DNA from: Chanos chanos
Taxonomy: Eukaryota > Chordata > Actinopteri > Gonorynchiformes > Chanidae
Assembly: GCF_902362185.1 (NCBI RefSeq)
Contig: NC_044506.1
Span: 22,114,451 to 22,178,450, forward strand
DNA: 64,000 nucleotides
Reading direction: 5' to 3'
Part shown: positions 56,640 to 64,000 of the stretch, piece by piece
How positions within the stretch are numbered: position 1 is the stretch's first letter
Layout: every line of letters begins with the position of its first letter
The notes under the pieces: generated by a model
Database searches by the model: none
What the model saw: only the letters and a program-made list of their open reading frames with translations
Told to the model about the DNA's origin: nothing
Translations under genes and position numbers: made by a program

Positions 56640-58248
56640 TTAAAGATTTAGATCTGGTAACAAACAGTGTTTAGAATGTGATCATTCTGTTGATATCTGG
56701 ATACCGTAGATTGCAGTATTTACAACACGCATGTATTCAGAGTTGACCATTAGAAACCTATCTTATCGAGTCTCATCACAAGGGCATTTTTAATTAATGT
56801 ATTGGACAACAAACATCCACAGTCCCTGGTAATCAGGTTGCTAAGTACTCTTGTTTTTTTTTTTGTTTTTTTTGTCAGCAAGGTGCTTTCAGTAAACGTG
56901 AGTGACATTTTGGGAACAGTCTGTAGTACTGATGTTTTACTTAACTTTTGCCTCGGACAAACTTATTTTAATGAGAAAACATTTTTCCTTCCAGCATTGC
57001 TGCATCACGCATGGCCAATTTATACAGATATATTTACAATAAATGAATGTGGTAACCTATTGAATCGAGACAGTTTTGTACACAGAAAATGCATATGGCC
57101 TCCTTTGTCAAGCGGCGAAGTGTGGTTTGTTTGCTTGTGGCGTATTATCACAGCTGATCTGATTTTGGGGAAAAATTGTATTTACAGATGTCACATTACT
57201 GAAAAGACTCTTTACTGACAGGGCACTGGACAACGAAAGTTAGAAAGAAATAGAACTGTAAATGTCAGTTTCCAAAAAGAAAGAGAGAAAGAGAAAGGAT
57301 GAGATTGAAACACTGGAGCAAAATTATAAATGTAGGGTGTACCTTGCTGCAAAGCATTTTTGAAGATGTTTTAGTGAATTCAGATTTAAACTACTGACTT
57401 CTTGAGTCAACGTAAATTTTAAATATGCCTTTACATGTTTTACATATACCTGTACCTGTACATTGAATTTGATCTGGCCGGTCTCCCCAGTAATGTCCTT
57501 AATAGATGAGTCACGAGGCTCCAAAAACTCTTTGGAGTTTGCTGTGATATCAGAAAGAAATGGGTCATACCAGACGTCAGTCCCACTTACCAAGATACAT
57601 GTAGTGGAGCAGTGGGTGTCAAACGAGAGGACTATGTCGCTCCAGTGGCACCAATATGAGTAAATGTTATCGTACTACAAACAACACTGGTCAAATTTAA
57701 CTTATAACCTTAACATAAAGTAAAATGTGCCGTGGTTATGAATACTAAAGTGTTTTACCTCCTTGCTCCAGTCTGCAGAACGCTCTGCTCTGTTATCGTA
57801 GATTTCTGAAAAACTGGCAGGTTTCCTGAGAAAATTGATATCTGAAAGTAGGCCCACGTGTTTGGAGTACTTTCAGACCCGCGGTTTGATAATGGATGAC
57901 AAATGGATTTCTTATATGTCTCAACAGAACTAAGACTTCTTTGGAAATCTCAAGACTTCAAACGCACTCTCACAACACTTATAGTGATACTGATTCTTTC
58001 TGAAGATTTGAAAATGTATTTATTTGAAAGTATGCTCATATTTATGATATATCTCTATTGAAAGTATTACACGTCCAGTACTGACTGGAAAAATATTATT
58101 ATAATTTAAACGTACCTTAGAAGAGGTCTGAGGATACATACCATTTTCATTTTACAGTTTCAAATGTTTCTTACTGAATTTTTTTTTTCTTTGTCATCCA
58201 CAGATTGTAAATGAGAATTAGATGTGATTGCACAGAGTCCATGAAAGC
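56640..58248 (+). other. Region between the putative promoter and first coding exon
   Basis: It probably contains an untranslated exon and a long first intron. An acceptor (TCCACAG) at 58203 precedes the first coding exon. No other feature was seen. Confidence 0.35.
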
Positions 58249-61200
58249 ATGGAGGACAAGCTGAGTTCTTTCAGAGGTCTTAGGAGGCTTACCTCTAGGT
58301 TTAGTTATCTGGAGATGGAGGATCACCGAGAGCCAAGGGACAGTACTGACTCTGATATGAATAATGGAAGAACACCAGAGGAAGGAAATAATGATGAAAA
58401 AAGAAGAGAATCTGTCCACAGTCACTGGCCGCAAGCCACTCAGTACCGGGTAACTCATGATACGGGGAAAAGAAAGGATAAAAAGCAGGTTTTTGTGAGC
58501 ATAAATGTGGCATAAATGCGTTGTTCATTCATTCACAGGGACCAGACCAGGAAAGAGCATCATCGGCGTCCGTGTGTGGTGGTCCGAAGGTGTCACCTGG
58601 TCAGAGTGTTACAGTGCAGACATCGGCGGACCTGACGAAGTATTCCTGTTACTCTGATGGTTCGTTCCAGTCCAAATCGAGTACAGAGAATAGCACAGTG
58701 GATTATACGGAAAGACGACCAGATAAGAGAATGAATAAAAATATATTTACAGAAGACACCCGTCAGCAAGTCTCTCAAAAGGTAAGTAATTACAAAACAA
58801 CCAAACATCAGCATTAACCAAACGTAGAGTGCATTAAGTTACCTGCTCAGGTCATGAGGAATGACCTCAGGCAAACATCTTATTGTGTTCTAATGCCATT
58901 ACTTAGAATGATTGTCAGCAATTTTTGAAACAAGGAGGTAGGTTTTGAAATGATAGGTATCCCTACAGATGCTTAAAATAAAATCAGGCAAAAATTGAAT
59001 CTGCATTGATGTCATATTCTCATCTCAGGCCAAGATAGTTTAAGATGGCCTTTCGCAGCTTTTTGCTTCACTCAGGATATAAAGAGCTACAATGACTAGT
59101 TACTGATAATGTAGTACTCAAGAAATTAAAGCTGCTACAGTCAGCCTGTTAGACAATCAAAGCGTGTTTCCCCCTCACGTGCAAAGACGAAGGTGATTTA
59201 GGAGGCAAAGATGAATCCAAGAACTACTCTTAGAGAATTACAGATCATGGTGGCATAATGGGGTCTCAAAGTCTCCAAATCTCCAGTTAAATGTTCCTTT
59301 AGCTGGGAGGCTATTTGGATGGTTGCCTGTTATGTGGCTGATGCCTCCCGGTGCAGATGGTCTTACGTGTGGCAAAAAGCATCATGGAACTTGGTCACAA
59401 CTGGATCGTTCAGCAATACAGTTATGGCAACACACAACATAATCCTCAAAGAACTGATCTGTTCAACACTTCATAAATGTTTTGCAGTTGCTGTGTTCTT
59501 TAATCCACTATGAAAAGCTAATAAGGACAGTTGTTCAGAACAAACAGAAAATATAAAAGGTCTAGAATTTGTGTTAAAGGTCCTGCTGATGTTTTCTCCA
59601 GTCTCAAAACATGATAGGCACAGTACTGTTATCCTTGCAAATGTCCATAAAACTTAAATTAGGGATAATATTTTTTAGGGATAATATTTTTGACAGTTTT
59701 TGCAATTTGTCTTTTGAAAAATGTGAAGTTAGTTTTGGATTCGTGCACTTATGCCATGGTTTTCAAAATTATGCAGGGGCAAGACCTGGAAGCAGGCAGT
59801 TCATCTAACTGGCTATCTGTGATCAAAGAGGCACTTGAGATGAGTAATGGTATGGAATTGGGGCAGGATCTGTCCGAAGATGTGGCTTCTCCAATGGCTG
59901 TGTTAAACACCGAACAGAGCAGACCTAGCAATGAGGAGACACCAGCTGAATCTATAAAAGACCTCAGCCAGCCAAATACAGGAAATGACTGTACCAGGAC
60001 GCATGAAGGCAAAGGTGTTGGAAAGACTTCTGTAATTGTGTCGTCAAATCTCATACAAACGTCTTGTTTCAAACGCAGTCAATCAGAGCTTCATCAAAAG
60101 GTAGGTGATACCAGGAGATTTGCTGCAATAAATGGCTGCACAAATTTCCAAATCAAAGTAATGTATAATCTGTGATCAAATGAAAATAAACTATTTCAAT
60201 TGCTCCTTGTCTGTTTATACAGAGGACAGACCTGGACACAGACACCTTCCCTGAGGAGAGAGTGGGGAATGTTAAAGAGAGTGGACGGAGTTGTCGCACT
60301 GGAGTGGACCCAAGCACATCGCTGACGTTTTGTGGTTCCCCTGAGGTTTGTGTGCCTTCCCCGGAATGTCCCAGGACTGCTAGAGAGGCTATAGTTATAG
60401 ATGCTTTTAACAGGCGCTGTATTCCCGACAGGGTTTTTCCTATTCCATCTTTTATAAAGAGTGAATCCAAATCACTTGAGGATTGTGGGTCAAAGGTTTC
60501 TCTTCCTCAATCACTGAATGTCCTTCCATTGAAAAAACTGTTTAAAGCTGAAACTACAGTACGTCCACATGTTTCACCAGCAGAGCAATATGTAGATAAC
60601 ACTAACAAGGGAATACCCCAAGATGATGCTTTCTGTCGCAAAGATGATAATCCCAGAGAAACTTTGGCTCTTGTAGAGGCTAAGGAGGCAGTACTGCAAA
60701 GTTGTAAACCTGATCTTAAATCTGACCTTTTGGATGTTTTTACTCAAAAAGAGCATCTTGGAAGGGTCACTAGGGACTTTTGTAGTTCTTCTGGTCTAAA
60801 TGTAAACCCTGAAAACATTGACAGCAACGTAGCTGATGTCAGCAACTTAAACACTTGTCAAACGGATCAGTCAACAGGAGCATTATTGAAAATGGAGCCG
60901 TTTGAAAGGACATATAAAATGTGCGTCTTGAGAAAGCAACAGACACAAATAACCGGTTTTTCACACAAGAAAAAGACAAAAACTGAAGAACAGGAGTCAG
61001 AATCTGCTGAAGAATCGAGTGTGACTCAGTCCAGTGAGATTCGGCCTCTGAACTGCAGTGTACAAAAAGAGAGGAAAAACCTCACCAGGCCAGGTGTCTC
61101 AAACATTTTAACTGAACAAGATTCTACCTCTTCATCTACCTCAGAGTCCTCAGTCAGTGCACTGAAGGACAAGCTCATCTCGCCAACACCAACAACTGAA

Positions 61201-64000
61201 ATCACTGATCCGGTGCCACCAGATGTTGTAACTCCTACTTTAATAGCAGTACCACAGGTAACCTCAGAATGTGAAAGCCCTAAGCATTGTCCTCCAAGAC
61301 GAGGAAGACCCCCAAAGACCAAACGGAAACTACAGGTTGGGAAAGCTGAACCACAAATACTTCAGGAGATGCCTACAGTAGACCAAAATGCTATTCAAGA
61401 GCCCATGCGAAAAGAGGAAGTCATCTCTGACCTTGGTAGCCCGGCACAGTTAGTGAAGGAAAAGTGTAAGCATTGTCCTCCAAGACGAGGAAGACCCCCA
61501 AAGACCAAACAGAAACTACAGGTTGTGAAAGTTGAGCCACAAATACTTCAGGAGATGCCTACAATAGACCGAAATGCCGTTCAAGAACCCATGCTAAAAG
61601 AGGATGTCATCTCTGACCTTGGTAGCCCGGCACAGTTAGTGAGGGAAAAGCAGTCACTGAAGAGAAACACTACAGAGAAACGGTCACAAAGCAAGCAGCA
61701 CGTTTACAGTCATAACACTGTCAGTCCCTATGATGATGTAGCGTCATCACAAGCTCTCTCCCCATTCTCTGACTCAGAAGCAGGAGCTATAGTGTCTGAG
61801 GAGGGACTGCCCACAAAAGCAATACGACATTGTAAAAGCGTTAAAAGAAGTAAGTCCATTGGTCCTGAAAAGGAGGCAAAAATTCTGTCATCCAGTGAAA
61901 TGAAGACTGATAATGAATTTCAAGAAGAAAATGAGGAATTAAATGAAGAGGCTGGACTATTTACCCATGGTAGCATTTCAGCTAAGCTAAGCACAACGTT
62001 CACCTCAGAGTCTACAGTCAGTCAGACACAGGACCGTGTTATACAGTTTAGAAAACAAGGGAGATGCCCAAAGACCACATCCACTAAATCGAAGAACAAA
62101 ACGAAGGACAGCTCTGTACAAGAGCTGACACTGACACATGATGCCACATTCAACCCTGACAAGGACCATTCGAAGCCTCTGACCACGTTAGAAAAGCAGG
62201 TGATGCCAAGAGAGATGAAAACTCAACAGTGTGATGAGAATGGACAGTTCAGCAGTCACCCCACTGGCAGCCTGGGTCCTAATGACAAATCTCCTTCAGC
62301 AATGGCACAAACCAAAGAATCAAAGGCAAAGAAACACAGTGATTTAAAAAATCTTTCAACAAAAGAATTCAGCCATGTCAAAGAGATTAGTTTTACCCAC
62401 TCACACAGAATACCAGAAGTGACACAGGACGGCATGGCCATTCCTGACGTTGTCCATTCCAACGTTAACACTCCAGAGATCACTGAAAAAAAGAAAAAGA
62501 AACCAAGGAGATGGAAAGTAGTGGACAGTGTTGAAGAAAATGGCCAGCTGGCTGAGAACTGTGAATCTCCTTGCAAGACGCTGGACATTTACCGTGCTCA
62601 AGCAGAGCAAGTAAATGTAAAACCTGATCAAATCAGCCAAACTGAATCTGAATCCAGTATTTCACCGTTACAAGAAGAGTTTCTCTCTCCAGCCTCACAA
62701 TCTGAGGTTGGCAGCTCTCCCTCCATCATACAAGAGACTCCAAGGGACAAAATAGGTTCTAGAAAAGCTCGTAGAAGTGACCTCAGTGAAGTCAAGATGA
62801 GCAATGGTTTCGAGCCGCAACCTGCCCCCTTGGAGTTAGTGCCGACAGAAGATGCTGATTCGTTTACAGAGGTACACTTATCTAGAATCATATCTCAAAG
62901 CACGTTAAAAAAACAGAAAAAGAAGAAAGTGGTGGAGACAAATAAAGTAAAATCAGAACTACTGAACAACAATGTGTTAACTTCTTCCAAGCTTACTTCA
63001 CCCCTGGAGAATTTCCCTTCTGCTCATTTACAGTATGAGGCAGAGGATGGACCCAGCAGCCCAGCACAAAATGCAGAAGAAAAAAGACAAAGTAGAAATA
63101 TATCTCACAAAGACAGCAAAAATATTAAGATAACAAGTAGTGTTGTGGAAGTAGGTATCTCTGTGTCTGAAATTGGAGTGTCAAATGATCAGAACCCACA
63201 GACCACATCAGAGAAGATAGAAAAATCCAGCAGAAGAAAAGGAAACAGACGTAACAATGGATCAGAGCGTGATTTCATCACTGAACCACCAAATGCACTT
63301 GCATTGTCTCAGGGGCGCTTTCATCATCCTGATTCACATCTTGATTTAGGAGAAGTAGCCACTGATATTGTTGAGGCTCACGAATGTGGTATGGTTAGAG
63401 AAGTCTCCAAAAAGAAAAGCAAGCATGTGAAATTAGTGGAACAAAACATAAGCAGGACAGGATCTCCTCAAGTTTCATTTCGTGGTCACTCAGGCGATGG
63501 TCTTTGTGAAGTAAAAAGTGAAGAACAAGAAACGAGTATTGCCGTCACGAGTGCAGATGTGAGCAGTTTATCAATGCCAAAAAAACAGAGATGTACCATA
63601 AATAAGGGCAATGAGAAGAATAATTACCTCACAGACAAGAAATCAGAAGCTATTGTTTCACAGCAAGGAAGGACCTGTGAATTTGAACATTTTGTTCCTC
63701 AAAAGGAGGAACTGCTGCGTGAGAAGCAAAAGGAAATTGTTACAGTAAAACAAGAAACTATGATGCCTACACCTGCACAGCACAAACATCCAAGTCAAGG
63801 AGAGGATATTAAAGTATTAAAAACCTTGGGAGATGTCTCCCAAATTAAGAGAAGAATTGGTCGCCCATGTAAGAAGAAAACACTACTGAAAATGGCCAAA
63901 TTATTTGCAGCATCTCAGGAAGTCAGAACAAATGCTCAAGAGAATGGAATTAACCAAGGCTTGCAAAAAATGAACCAGAATAACATTACTTCAGTCCCCA
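58249..64000 (+). CDS. Large unidentified nuclear-type protein with AT-hooks, N-terminal part
   Basis: Four exons join in frame, all phase 0: 58249-58449, 58539-58781, 59777-60100 and 60223 to beyond the window. They give at least 1,515 residues. The last exon is open for 3.8 kb with no stop. The start is the ATG of MEDKLSSFRGL, 45 bases into its exon; a TTG-led extension has no support. The protein is low-complexity, rich in Ser, Glu and Lys, with many basic clusters (KKKKKPRRWK, KKQKKKK). AT-hook motifs are RRGRPPKTK twice (from about 61300 and 61486) and weaker ones at about 62050 (QGRCPKT) and 63855 (GRPCKKK). This suggests a DNA- or chromatin-binding nuclear protein. A giant exon near the N-terminus resembles the layout of large chromatin regulators (ASH1L, SETD2 and similar), but no catalytic or reader domain lies in the window and I could not match it to a family. 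Confidence 0.8.
61282..61653 (+). repeat. Tandem 186-bp coding duplication carrying an AT-hook
   Basis: Two adjacent in-frame units of 186 bp (62 codons each), 61282-61467 and 61468-61653. Both begin KHCPPRRGRPPKTK and end with DLGSPAQLV plus a few residues. They differ at only about a dozen bases, so the duplication is recent relative to the gene. Confidence 0.9.

Overview
The window is vertebrate nuclear DNA and almost certainly from a ray-finned fish. Its genes have GT-AG introns. It carries dense CA/GT and CT microsatellites, fish-type dispersed repeats (a tRNA-derived SINE, a GATG-tailed LINE, an L2-like LINE fragment) and tandem apoA-IV genes beside apoE, a known teleost arrangement.

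Layout. 1-4174: sparsely annotated upstream DNA and the probable promoter side of the first gene. 4175-16450: a DDX6-family DEAD-box RNA helicase gene (+), 12 coding exons, 494 residues, with a long putative 3' UTR. 17650-23080: tomm40 (+), 9 coding exons, 343 residues, the mitochondrial import pore. 23117-23466: an L2-like repeat. 23878-48205: five apolipoprotein A-IV genes, here called A and B (minus) and C, D and E (plus). Each encodes 256 residues from exon pieces of 40, 151 and 580 nt. All five share a promoter module, an HNF4-type site 25 nt upstream of a TATA box. C, D and E are a direct array with a period of about 3.60 kb. A carries an inverted copy of the same intergenic DNA. B has its own exons 1-2 but an exon 3 almost identical to the others. 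Between B and C lies an old, broken Ty3/gypsy LTR element (30935-35184) with another repeat nested in it. Between C and D sits a young-looking full-length LINE (38746-42089) with one uninterrupted 1058-codon frame and perfect 13-bp target duplications. 50604-53823: apoE (+), 256 residues, with a basic receptor/heparin-binding helix. 56560-64000: the start of a large unidentified nuclear-type protein gene (+) whose giant exon with tandem AT-hook units runs off the window.

How the genes relate. The apoA-IV genes and apoE encode secreted amphipathic-helix lipid carriers, probably expressed in liver and intestine, where HNF4 acts. The DDX6-like helicase (mRNA decay and repression) and tomm40 (mitochondrial import) are unrelated housekeeping-type genes, although DDX6 and TOMM40 neighbour the human APOA4 and APOE clusters respectively. 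The most notable observations are: (1) the helicase differs from DDX6 at two residues that are mutated in human DDX6 disease; (2) apoA-IV B looks like a gene-conversion mosaic; (3) the apoA-IV array gives an exact 3,602-bp spacing once the LINE is subtracted; (4) CT microsatellites serve as polypyrimidine tracts at several splice acceptors; (5) the AT-hook protein gene is unidentified. I found no evidence of a wholly new molecular system.
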